DNA of 7,423 nucleotides from Accumulibacter sp. (GTDB lineage: Bacteria > Pseudomonadota > Gammaproteobacteria > Burkholderiales > Rhodocyclaceae), in the NCBI GenBank assembly GCA_031274075.1, contig JAISQQ010000374.1:1-7423 (forward strand), read 5' to 3'. A model generated the notes under the pieces. It was not told the DNA's origin. It searched no databases and saw nothing but the letters and a program-made list of their open reading frames with translations. The position numbers and the translations under genes were made by a program. Below, piece after piece: positions 1 through 7,423 of this stretch. How positions within the stretch are numbered: position 1 is the first letter of the stretch; each line of letters opens with the position of its first letter.

Positions 1-3
1 ACG

Positions 4-1799
<1,796 letters not shown>

Positions 1800-1800
<1 letters not shown>

Positions 1801-1805
1801 AGGAG
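1800..1805 (+). promoter_or_regulatory. Ribosome binding site of lepB
   Basis: AAGGAG, a near-perfect Shine-Dalgarno sequence, overlaps the last base of the lepA stop codon and lies 8 bases before the GTG at 1814. It decides the lepB start: the in-frame TTG at 1790 lies upstream of this site, inside lepA, and has no comparable site. Confidence 0.85.
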
Positions 1806-1813
1806 TCTTCATC

Positions 1814-2605
1814 GTGAATTTTGCCTTGATCCTGTTTTGTTTATTGGTGGCGAGCGCCGCCGTCTGGTTCGCCGACCTGCTGGTGTTCCGCAAGCGCCGC
1901 GCGCCCGGCGTCAAGGACCCCTGGTGGGTGGAGTACGGGGCGAGTTTCTTTCCGGTCATCCTGATCGTCTTCGTGCTGCGCTCGTTCATCGTCGAGCCGT
2001 TCAAGATTCCGTCGGGGTCGATGATCCCGACGCTCCAGGTCGGCGATTTCATCCTGGTCAACAAATACACCTACGGCATCCGTTTGCCGGTGATCAACAA
2101 GAAGATCGTCGGCATCAACACGCCGCGGCGCGGCGAGGTGATGGTCTTTCGTTATCCGGAGGACCCGTCGCTCGACTACATCAAGCGCGTGATCGGCGTT
2201 CCGGGCGACCGCGTGGCGTACCAGAACAAGCAGTTGACGATCAACGGCGAGCCGGTCGAAAAGCTCCGGATCGACGATTACCTGCACCCCGGACGCCTGT
2301 ATTATTCGCGGCAGTTCACCGAGAAAATCGACGCCGCGGAGTATCGCGTGCTCAACGACCGGGACGCGCCGGCGTTCATCTCCAACGCCTCGCGTTTTCC
2401 CTATCGGGAGAATTGCCTTTACAATAATTCGGGTGTGATCTGTACCGTTCCGGAAGGCCATTATTTCATGATGGGCGATAATCGGGACGACAGCACCGAC
2501 AGCCGTTTCTGGGGTTTCGTCGCGGACGAGAACATTGTTGGCAAGGCGTTTTTCATCTGGCTCAATTTCAGCGATCCGAAGCGCATGGGATCATCAATCA
2601 AATGA
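1814..2605 (+). CDS. lepB: Signal peptidase I
   Basis: Membrane-bound serine protease that removes signal peptides from proteins exported by Sec or Tat. With the GTG start it is 263 residues. Two hydrophobic segments (about 3-25 and 43-60) flank a basic cytoplasmic loop (RKRRAPGVK), as in the two-span enzymes of Gram-negative bacteria. The periplasmic catalytic domain has PSGSMIPTL (66-74) with the nucleophile Ser69, DYIKRVIGVPGD (121-132) with the general base Lys124, and the conserved GDNRDDSTDSRFWG (221-234). Cys201 and Cys210 lie in the variable part of the periplasmic domain and could form a disulfide; that is inference. The GTG start is preferred because AAGGAG sits 8 bases upstream; an in-frame TTG at 1790 would add eight residues and overlap lepA. 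The stop overlaps an ATG (ATGA at 2602) that opens the frame of the next gene. Gene order lepA-lepB is very common and supports co-transcription. Confidence 0.97.
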   Translation: MNFALILFCLLVASAAVWFADLLVFRKRRAPGVKDPWWVEYGASFFPVILIVFVLRSFIVEPFKIPSGSMIPTLQVGDFILVNKYTYGIRLPVINKKIVGINTPRRGEVMVFRYPEDPSLDYIKRVIGVPGDRVAYQNKQLTINGEPVEKLRIDDYLHPGRLYYSRQFTEKIDAAEYRVLNDRDAPAFISNASRFPYRENCLYNNSGVICTVPEGHYFMMGDNRDDSTDSRFWGFVADENIVGKAFFIWLNFSDPKRMGSSIK

Positions 2606-2609
2606 GGAA
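2604..2609 (+). promoter_or_regulatory. Ribosome binding site of the DUF4845 gene
   Basis: GAGGAA overlaps the lepB stop codon and lies 7 bases before the ATG at 2617. This favours 2617 over the ATG at 2602, which would lie upstream of the site. The stretch around it (about 2588-2630) is visibly richer in A/T than the flanking genes, which would keep the initiation region unstructured. Confidence 0.65.
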
Positions 2610-2616
2610 TACGAGA

Positions 2617-2982
2617 ATGAAATACCAACGAGGAGTTAGCCTGTCCGGACTGATCATCTGGGGCGTCGTCCTTGCCTTGGTGGGCATATTGGCGGCAAAG
2701 GTGGTTCCCGAGGTGCTCGACTTCTACAAGATCAAGAAGATCGTCGCCTCGACGGCGATCAACGCCGAAGGCAAGACGGTGGCCGAGATCCGCAGGCTTT
2801 ACGAACAGTATGCCTACGTCGATGGCATCACCACGATCACGCCGGCCGACCTGGACGTCTACAAGGAAGGCGGCAGCGTGGTGATCGCCTTCGCCTACGA
2901 GAAACGCATCCCGCTGTTTTACAACATCAGTCTGCTGATCGATTTCCAGGGGGCGTCGAGTCAACGCTTGCGAGGCGAATGA
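2617..2982 (+). CDS. DUF4845 family membrane protein with pilin-like N terminus
   Basis: A 121-residue protein of unknown function, recognised as DUF4845 from its position between lepB and rnc, its size and its sequence pattern. The N terminus is short and basic (MKYQRG), followed by a single hydrophobic helix (about 9-30), then a soluble domain of about 90 residues ending in a basic tail. The start KYQRGVSLSGLI resembles a type IV prepilin leader: basic residues, a glycine, then a hydrophobic stretch. However, the glutamate expected at +5 of a pilin is a glycine (Gly11), so processing by prepilin peptidase is doubtful. The protein is likely anchored in the inner membrane with the soluble domain outside, by analogy only. 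An ATG at 2602, overlapping the lepB stop, would add five residues; 2617 is preferred for its ribosome binding site. The stop overlaps the rnc start (ATGA), so translation of rnc may be coupled to this gene. No catalytic motif is visible. Confidence 0.85.
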   Translation: MKYQRGVSLSGLIIWGVVLALVGILAAKVVPEVLDFYKIKKIVASTAINAEGKTVAEIRRLYEQYAYVDGITTITPADLDVYKEGGSVVIAFAYEKRIPLFYNISLLIDFQGASSQRLRGE

Positions 2983-3647
2983 GCAGTTCTCTCGAACGGG
3001 CGCTCGATTATCGCTTTGCGGACGCCTCCCTGCTGCGCACCGCCCTGACGCACCGCAGCCACGGTTCGCCGCACAACGAGCGGCTGGAGTTTCTGGGCGA
3101 TTCGATCCTCGACGCGGTGATCGCCCGCCAGCTTTACGAACGCTTCCCGCGGATTTCCGAGGGCGACATGTCGCGGCTGCGCGCCAATTTCGTCCAACAG
3201 GACAGCCTGCACAAGCTCTCGCTGTCCTTGTCGCTGGGCGATCACCTGCTGCTCGGCGAGGGGGAATTGAAGAGCGGCGGCGCCAGCCGTCCGTCGATCC
3301 TGGCCGACGCCCTGGAAGCGGTTTTCGGCGCCGTGTGGCTCGATGGCGGCTTCGACGAAGCCAGCCGGGTGATCACCCGCCTGTACGAGAGCCTGCTCGG
3401 CGCCGTTCCGGGAAAGCCGGTCAAGGACGCCAAGACCTGCCTCCAGGAATATCTTCAGGGCCGGCGCCTGCCGCTGCCGAAATACGTGCTGGCCGGGACC
3501 GACGGCGAGGCGCACGCGCAGTTGTTCACCATCGTTTGCGAGATCGACAGCCTGCGCCTGCGCGCCGAAGGGCAGGGCGCCAGCCGGCGCGCGGCCGAGC
3601 AGGCCGCGGCGGGGAAAGCCCTGGAAAAGCTGCAAGTCGATGACTGA
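2979..3647 (+). CDS. rnc: Ribonuclease III
   Basis: Endoribonuclease specific for double-stranded RNA. It processes the rRNA precursor and cleaves some mRNAs and antisense-RNA duplexes in the cytoplasm. The length, 222 residues, is typical (E. coli about 226). The catalytic domain (1 to about 125) carries the signature NERLEFLGDSIL (33-44) with Glu34, Glu37 and Asp41, and LADALEAVFGA (108-118) with Asp110 and Glu113, so the metal-binding set is complete. GDMSRLRA (62-69) and GELKSGG (95-101) are also conserved. A double-stranded-RNA-binding domain covers about 150-219, from DAKTCLQEYLQGR to GASRRAAEQAAAGKALEKL. The ATG at 2979 overlaps the previous stop as ATGA; the GAGG at 2972-2975 is only 3 bases away, so coupled re-initiation is more likely than independent initiation. 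The 3' end overlaps era by 8 bases. The rnc-era-recO order is a classic operon, and in E. coli RNase III cleaves its own leader; that leader is not visible here. Confidence 0.98.
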   Translation: MSSSLERALDYRFADASLLRTALTHRSHGSPHNERLEFLGDSILDAVIARQLYERFPRISEGDMSRLRANFVQQDSLHKLSLSLSLGDHLLLGEGELKSGGASRPSILADALEAVFGAVWLDGGFDEASRVITRLYESLLGAVPGKPVKDAKTCLQEYLQGRRLPLPKYVLAGTDGEAHAQLFTIVCEIDSLRLRAEGQGASRRAAEQAAAGKALEKLQVDD

Positions 3648-4524
3648 GCCAAATTCGGGCTACGTCGCCATCGTCGGCCGCCCGAACGTCGGCAAGTCCA
3701 CCCTGCTCAACCGCCTGGTCGGCGAAAAGATCAGCATCGTTTCGCGCAAGGCGCAGACCACCCGTCACCGTATCGCCGGCATCCTGACCCGGCCGGACGC
3801 GCAGTTCGTCTTCGTCGATACGCCGGGGTTCCAGACGCGCCACGCCGGGGCGCTGAACCGGGCGATGAACCGCGGCGTGACCGGCGCGCTGGCCGGCGTC
3901 GACGTCGTCGTCCTGGTGATCGAAGCTGGGCGTTTCGAGGCCGGGGACCGGGCGGTCGTCCGCCTCTTGCCGAAAGACAGGCCGGTCGTCCTGGCCCTCA
4001 ACAAGCTCGACCGGCTCAAGGACAAGGCGGCGCTGCTGCCGATGCTGGCGGGTCTTGCCGAAGAATTTCCCTTCGCCGCCATCGTTCCCGTGAGCGCGGC
4101 CAAGGGGACGCAGATCGAGGATTTGCTCGCCGAAGTGAGGAAACACCTGCCGGGCGCTGGAAGGCTCTTCGGCGAGGACGAGCTGACCGACCGCAGCGAG
4201 CGCTTCCTGGCGGCGGAATACCTGCGCGAGAAATTGTTCCGCTGGCTCGGCGACGAGCTGCCCTACGCGGCGATGGTGGAAATCGAAAAGTTCGAGCAGC
4301 AGGGCGCGCTTCGGCACATCAACGCCGCCATCGTCGTCGACCGGCCGGCGCACAAGGGCATGGTCATCGGCAAGGGAGGGCAGACGCTCAAGCGCATCGC
4401 TTCCGAAGCGCGCCAGGACATGGAGCGGCTGTTCGGCGGCAAGGTCTTCCTGGAAGTCTTCGTGCGAGTCAAGTCGGGCTGGCCGGACGACGAGCGTCTG
4501 CTCAAGAGCCTCGGCTACGATTGA
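3640..4524 (+). CDS. era: GTPase Era, 30S ribosome assembly factor
   Basis: Essential GTPase that binds the 3' end of 16S rRNA and helps the small subunit mature. It consists of a Ras-like G domain followed by a KH domain, and is 294 residues (E. coli about 301). G-domain motifs are GRPNVGKST (13-21), the Era-type switch I QTTRHRI (39-45), DTPGF (60-64), NKLD (121-124) and SAAKG (152-156). The C-terminal KH domain has the RNA-binding loop VIGKGGQTLKRI (242-253) and the family ending KVFLEVFVRVKSGW, then LGYD at the C terminus. Start: the ATG at 3640 lies inside the end of rnc, giving an 8-base overlap; a weak GGAAAAG at 3623-3629 is the only nearby ribosome binding site, so coupling to rnc translation is likely. 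Having RNase III and Era together joins two steps of rRNA processing and subunit assembly. Confidence 0.98.
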   Translation: MTEPNSGYVAIVGRPNVGKSTLLNRLVGEKISIVSRKAQTTRHRIAGILTRPDAQFVFVDTPGFQTRHAGALNRAMNRGVTGALAGVDVVVLVIEAGRFEAGDRAVVRLLPKDRPVVLALNKLDRLKDKAALLPMLAGLAEEFPFAAIVPVSAAKGTQIEDLLAEVRKHLPGAGRLFGEDELTDRSERFLAAEYLREKLFRWLGDELPYAAMVEIEKFEQQGALRHINAAIVVDRPAHKGMVIGKGGQTLKRIASEARQDMERLFGGKVFLEVFVRVKSGWPDDERLLKSLGYD

Positions 4525-4532
4525 CCCGGAGC

Positions 4533-4538
4533 GGAAAG
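4533..4538 (+). promoter_or_regulatory. Probable ribosome binding site of recO
   Basis: GGAAAG lies 7 bases before the recO ATG, in the 21-base gap after era. A second purine-rich GGAG sits at 4528-4531. This is one of only two junctions in the window where adjacent genes are separated by more than 20 bases. Confidence 0.5.
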
Positions 4539-4545
4539 CGCGGCG

Positions 4546-5259
4546 ATGCAAGGGAACAAGGTCGATGCTCAGCCGGCGTTCGTGCTGCATGCCTACCCGT
4601 TCCGCGAAACCAGCCTGATCGTCGAAGCCTTCGCGCGGGATTTCGGCCGCGTCGCCCTGCTCGCCCGCGGAGCGCGGCGTCCGCGCTCGATCCTGCGCGG
4701 GGTGTTGATGGCCTTCCAGCCGCTGGAACTTTCCTGGGCGGGAAAGGGCGAGATCAAGACGATCGTCAAGGCCGAGTGGCAGGGCGGGCAGCCCCTGCTG
4801 TCCGGGAAGGCGCTTCTTTGCGGCTACTATCTCAACGAACTGCTGCTGCATCTGCTGCCGCGCGAAGACGCCCACGCGCGCCTGTTCTCGGTCTACGCGG
4901 AAACCCTGCGCCAGTTCGCCGAAGGGCCGAAAGAGCCGGACCTCCGTCTTTTCGAGCGCTCGTTTCTCCAGGAACTCGGCTACGGCCTGACATTGAAGCA
5001 CGACGAGCAGGGACGGCCCATCGACCCGGCGCTGTATTATGCTTACGAAATCGAACGCGGCCCGGTCCGCTTGCGCGAGTCCGGCGAAGCGGCGCTCATG
5101 GTCAGCGGAAAGACCTTGATCGACCTCGGCGCCGGGGATTTTTCCGATCCGCGTTCCCTGCTCGAGGCCAAGCAATTGATGAGAACCCTGATTGCCCATT
5201 GCCTGGGCGGCAAGGGCCTGGAAACACGCAAGATTTTTCTGGAGTCACAGGAACCATGA
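4546..5259 (+). CDS. recO: DNA repair protein RecO
   Basis: Recombination mediator of the RecFOR pathway. It binds single-stranded DNA and SSB, and with RecR loads RecA at gaps. The protein is 237 residues (E. coli 242). The N-terminal OB-fold (about 8-85) shows the family pattern FVLHAYPFRETSLIVEAF, then GRVALLARGARRPRS and LMAFQPLELSWAGKGEI. The C-terminal helical domain has the conserved LCGYYLNELLLHLLPRED, then FERSFLQELGYGLTL. The four-cysteine zinc site found in Deinococcus RecO is absent: the protein has only two cysteines, both outside that position, and the E. coli protein also lacks it. The ATG at 4546 is the first good start after era and has a fair ribosome binding site. The stop overlaps the pdxJ start (ATGA). 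The linkage era-recO-pdxJ is widespread in Beta- and Gammaproteobacteria and supports the identification, which is less motif-driven than for its neighbours. Confidence 0.95.
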   Translation: MQGNKVDAQPAFVLHAYPFRETSLIVEAFARDFGRVALLARGARRPRSILRGVLMAFQPLELSWAGKGEIKTIVKAEWQGGQPLLSGKALLCGYYLNELLLHLLPREDAHARLFSVYAETLRQFAEGPKEPDLRLFERSFLQELGYGLTLKHDEQGRPIDPALYYAYEIERGPVRLRESGEAALMVSGKTLIDLGAGDFSDPRSLLEAKQLMRTLIAHCLGGKGLETRKIFLESQEP

Positions 5260-6026
5260 TTGAACTGGGCGTGAATATCGACCACGTGGCGACCCTCCGC
5301 GAGGCGCGCAAGACCTACGAACCCGAACCCGTCTGGGCCGCCGTCGAGGCGCACCTCGGCGGCGCGGACGGAATAACCGTCCATCTGCGCGAAGACCGGC
5401 GGCACATCCAGGACGCCGACGTGGAAAAACTGCGCACCCTGACGCAGATCAAGCTGAACCTGGAAATGGCGGCGACCGATGAAATGGTGACCATCGCCTG
5501 CCGGCTCAAGCCGGAGATGGCGATGCTGGTTCCGGAAGGCCGCCACGAAGTGACCACCGAGGGCGGGCTCGACGTCGCCGCCCAGGAAGGCAAGCTGAAA
5601 AGGGCGGTCGAGCGGCTGGCGCAGGCCGGCGTCATCAGCAGCGTGTTCATCGACGCCGAACTGGCGCAGGTCGAGGCCGCGGCGCGGATCGGCGCGCGCG
5701 TCTGCGAGATCCACACCGGGCCTTACGCGCACGCCTTCCACGACTTGGGACGCGACGCGGAAAGCCCGGCGGCGCTGGCCGAGCTCGAGAAAATCCGCCT
5801 CGCCGGCGAGGCCATCCGCCGCCTGGGCATGCGTTTCAACGCCGGGCACGCGCTCAACTACTTCAACGTGCAGCCGGTGGCGCGCCTGCCCGGCATCCGC
5901 GAGCTGCACATCGGCCACGCCATCGTCAGCCGCGCCGTGTTCATCGGCCTGCGCGAGGCGGTGCGCGAAATGAAGCGCCTCATGCGCGAGGCCGCCTGCC
6001 CGGCCCCGGCCGAGTGTTCGCGATGA
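5256..6026 (+). CDS. pdxJ: Pyridoxine 5'-phosphate synthase
   Basis: Last step of DXP-dependent vitamin B6 synthesis: it condenses 1-deoxy-D-xylulose 5-phosphate with 3-amino-2-oxopropyl phosphate to give pyridoxine 5'-phosphate. It is a cytosolic TIM barrel and an octamer in E. coli. The protein is 256 residues, slightly longer than E. coli (243) through a C-terminal tail. Start is MIELGVNIDHVATLREAR; active-site residues in the family's positions include Asn7, Asp9, His10, His43, Arg45, His50 and Glu70, with the loop VPEGRHEVTTEGGLDV (92-107), EIHTG (151-155) and NAGHALNYFNV (195-205, His198). GHAIVSRA near the C terminus is the phosphate-binding segment. The reading frame stays open far upstream through all of recO, but homology begins at 5256, where ATG overlaps the recO stop (ATGA). 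GGAG at 5241 and AGGA at 5249 could serve as ribosome binding sites. The stop overlaps acpS by the same ATGA arrangement. Confidence 0.98.
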   Translation: MIELGVNIDHVATLREARKTYEPEPVWAAVEAHLGGADGITVHLREDRRHIQDADVEKLRTLTQIKLNLEMAATDEMVTIACRLKPEMAMLVPEGRHEVTTEGGLDVAAQEGKLKRAVERLAQAGVISSVFIDAELAQVEAAARIGARVCEIHTGPYAHAFHDLGRDAESPAALAELEKIRLAGEAIRRLGMRFNAGHALNYFNVQPVARLPGIRELHIGHAIVSRAVFIGLREAVREMKRLMREAACPAPAECSR

Positions 6027-6400
6027 TCGCCGGCATCGGCGTCGACATCGTCGCCGTGGCGAGGCTGGCCCGGCTTTACCAGCGCCACGGGACGCGGGCG
6101 GCGGAGAAAATGCTCGCGCCGTCGGAGTCGGCCGATTTCGCCAAGGCCGCCAATCCCGCGCGTTTCCTGGCCAAGCGCTTCGCCGCCAAGGAGGCGTTCG
6201 GCAAGGCGCTGGGCATCGGCGTCGCCGCCCCGGCGAGCCTGCCGAACATCGCGGTGACGCACGACGAACGCGGCAAGCCGGCCTTCGCCTACGCGCCGGC
6301 CCTGGCGCGCTATCTCGCGCAGCGCGGCCTCGCCGTCCAGCTTTCGATCAGCGACGAGGCCGACTACGCCGTGGCCTTCGTCGTCCTGGAAAGCGCCTGA
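6023..6400 (+). CDS. acpS: Holo-[acyl-carrier-protein] synthase
   Basis: Transfers the 4'-phosphopantetheine arm from coenzyme A to a serine of apo-ACP, which switches on fatty-acid synthesis. It is a small cytosolic protein, trimeric in the family. The length, 125 residues, equals the E. coli type (126). Diagnostic motifs are GIGVDIV (4-10) with the magnesium ligand Asp8, and RFLAKRFAAKEAFGKALG (47-64) with Glu57 as the second ligand and Lys61. The C-terminal LSISDEADYAVAFVV is the usual end of the fold. The ATG at 6023 overlaps the pdxJ stop as ATGA; a GTG at 6014 would add three residues but has no advantage. The nearest purine run (GAG at 6012-6014) is weak, so coupling to pdxJ is likely. 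The pdxJ-acpS pair is conserved across Proteobacteria although the two pathways are not directly related. Confidence 0.97.
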   Translation: MIAGIGVDIVAVARLARLYQRHGTRAAEKMLAPSESADFAKAANPARFLAKRFAAKEAFGKALGIGVAAPASLPNIAVTHDERGKPAFAYAPALARYLAQRGLAVQLSISDEADYAVAFVVLESA

Positions 6401-6412
6401 GCGCGCCTGGGC
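6393..6412 (+). repeat. Two-copy 10-base tandem repeat over the acpS stop
   Basis: GCGCCTGAGC is followed directly by GCGCCTGGGC, 9 of 10 bases identical. The first copy contains the acpS TGA; the second lies in the acpS-nagZ gap, where the same position reads TGG. In GC-rich sequence this could be chance. Confidence 0.5.
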
Positions 6413-6424
6413 TTCCGATTCGCC

Positions 6425-7423
6425 ATGCCCATCGACCTGCCGCACGGCCCGCTGATGATCGACATCGCCGGACAGGAATTGAGCGCGGTCGACCGGCGGC
6501 GCCTGTCCCACCCGCAGGTCGGCGGATTGATCGTGTTCGCCCGCAACTACGCCTCGCCGGAACAGTTGTCGAGCCTGAGCGCCGAGGTTCACGCGCTGCG
6601 CTCGCCGCCTTTGCTGATCGCCATCGATCACGAGGGCGGACGCGTGCAGCGCTGCCGCGACGGCTTCACGCGCCTGCCGCCGATGCGGCGTCTCGGCGAC
6701 GCATGGGAGCGCGACCCGCGGCGGGCGCTGGCGGCGGCCCGGGACATCGGCTACGTGCTGGCCGGCGAACTGCGGCGGCGCGGCGTCGATCTCTCTTTCA
6801 CCCCCGTCCTCGACCTCGACTGGGGACGCAGCGGCGTGATCGGCGACCGCGCCTTCCACCCCGACCCTCGCGTGGTCATCCTGCTCGCCGGCCGACTGAT
6901 CGACGGACTACACGCCGCCGGCATGCGCGCGTGCGGCAAGCACTTCCCCGGACACGGCTGGGCCGAGGCCGATTCGCACGTGGCGATTCCGGTCGACGAG
7001 CGCGGCCTCGCCGAGATCGAGCCGGACATCCGCCCGTTCCGCGAACTTCCGCTCGACGCCGTCATGCCGGCGCACGTGATCTATCCGCGCGTGGATTCGC
7101 GCCCCGCCGGCTTCTCGCCGCTATGGCTGGCCAAGCTGCGCGGCGAATTGGGCTTCGAAGGCGCGATTTTCAGCGACGATTTGTCGATGGCGGGCGCCAG
7201 CGTCGCCGGCGGCATCGTCGACCGGGCAAGCGCCGCCTGGAGCGCCGGTTGCGACATGGCGCTGCTGTGCAACGCGCCGGATAAGGTAGACGAGGCGCTG
7301 GAAGCCTGGCGTCCGGATTTCGACGCCCGCCGCTCCGCCCGCGTCGCCCGGCTGCTCCCATCGTCGGAGGCTTCCGGCATAAGGGACGATATAAAGGACG
7401 ATCCGCGCTACCGGGCGGGAATC
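6425..7423 (+). CDS. nagZ: Beta-N-acetylhexosaminidase NagZ, 3' end cut by window
   Basis: Cytosolic glycoside hydrolase of family 3 in peptidoglycan recycling. It removes N-acetylglucosamine from GlcNAc-anhydromuramic acid and its peptides, and the products can affect AmpC beta-lactamase induction where AmpR is present. The 333 visible codons have no stop and reach the right edge; the family is about 340 residues, so only the tail is missing. Motifs are [11 protein letters not shown] (32-42), [10 protein letters not shown] (67-76), the VIGDRAF loop (138-144), KHFPGHG (172-178), EADSH (181-185) with the catalytic Asp183-His185 dyad, MPAHVIY (214-220), and FSDDLSM (249-255) with the nucleophile Asp252. 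The next upstream in-frame codon of note is the acpS stop, with no start between, and the start fits the usual position before GPLMIDIAG. No clear ribosome binding site is seen in the 24-base gap. The C-terminal part has a small tandem repeat (IRDD-IKDD, residues 319-326). Confidence 0.96.
   Translation, partial: MPIDLPHGPLMIDIAGQELSAVDRRRLSHPQVGGLIVFARNYASPEQLSSLSAEVHALRSPPLLIAIDHEGGRVQRCRDGFTRLPPMRRLGDAWERDPRRALAAARDIGYVLAGELRRRGVDLSFTPVLDLDWGRSGVIGDRAFHPDPRVVILLAGRLIDGLHAAGMRACGKHFPGHGWAEADSHVAIPVDERGLAEIEPDIRPFRELPLDAVMPAHVIYPRVDSRPAGFSPLWLAKLRGELGFEGAIFSDDLSMAGASVAGGIVDRASAAWSAGCDMALLCNAPDKVDEALEAWRPDFDARRSARVARLLPSSEASGIRDDIKDDPRYRAGI
7379..7402 (+). repeat. Two-copy 12-base tandem repeat inside nagZ
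   Basis: ATAAGGGACGAT is followed directly by ATAAAGGACGAT, 11 of 12 bases identical and in frame, encoding IRDD then IKDD. Codons ATA (twice) and AGG are out of character for this G/C-ending gene. It may be a recent small duplication in the variable C-terminal tail of NagZ. Confidence 0.8.

Noticed and set aside
4975..5075. Zinc-binding cysteine cluster in RecO
   Set aside because: There are no cysteines in this part of the protein; the four-cysteine form of RecO is not present.
3526..5199. 557-codon open frame on the - strand, antisense to rnc end, era and most of recO
   Set aside because: It lies opposite well-identified genes, its composition is what antisense GC-rich codons give, and no domain is recognisable.
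6388..6416. Possible hairpin terminator after acpS (GGAAAGC with GCTTCC)
   Set aside because: The stem is short and bulged and no T-run follows; nagZ starts within a few bases, so termination there is unlikely.
6703..7284. 193-codon + strand frame and several - strand frames over the last 700 bases
   Set aside because: They overlap the nagZ frame, which is open from 6425 to the edge and carries all NagZ motifs; the others are shadows.

Overview
The window is one continuous stretch of a bacterial chromosome, tightly packed with nine genes that all read on the + strand. The order is lepA, lepB, a DUF4845 gene, rnc, era, recO, pdxJ, acpS, nagZ. This order, with a DUF4845 gene between lepB and rnc and with pdxJ-acpS-nagZ following recO, is typical of Betaproteobacteria. 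The high GC content (about two thirds by eye, not counted) and strong G/C bias at third codon positions fit a member of the Rhodocyclales or a relative. The class is inferred with fair confidence; the order is only a guess.

Layout: bases 4-1800 encode the translation GTPase LepA (EF4). Bases 1814-2605 encode signal peptidase I. Bases 2617-2982 encode a small one-helix membrane protein with a pilin-like N terminus. Bases 2979-3647 encode RNase III and 3640-4524 the ribosome-assembly GTPase Era. Bases 4546-5259 encode the recombination mediator RecO. Bases 5256-6026 encode pyridoxine 5'-phosphate synthase and 6023-6400 holo-ACP synthase. The last gene, nagZ, starts at 6425 and runs off the right edge without a stop. 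No gap between genes exceeds 24 bases, so there is no unexplained intergenic region. No promoter, terminator, tRNA, rRNA, CRISPR array, insertion sequence or attachment site could be supported.

The genes appear to form one operon. Four or five junctions overlap (ATGA at recO/pdxJ and pdxJ/acpS, and at DUF4845/rnc; 8 bases at rnc/era; possibly ATGA at lepB/DUF4845), which suggests translational coupling. The functions are broad housekeeping: ribosome function and assembly (LepA, RNase III, Era), protein export (LepB), DNA repair (RecO), vitamin B6 synthesis (PdxJ), activation of fatty-acid carrier protein (AcpS) and peptidoglycan recycling (NagZ). All enzymes keep the catalytic motifs I could check.

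I looked for an undescribed system and did not find one. The items most worth a second look are modest: the uncharacterised pilin-like DUF4845 protein, and a 12-base tandem repeat with rare codons near the C-terminal end of nagZ.
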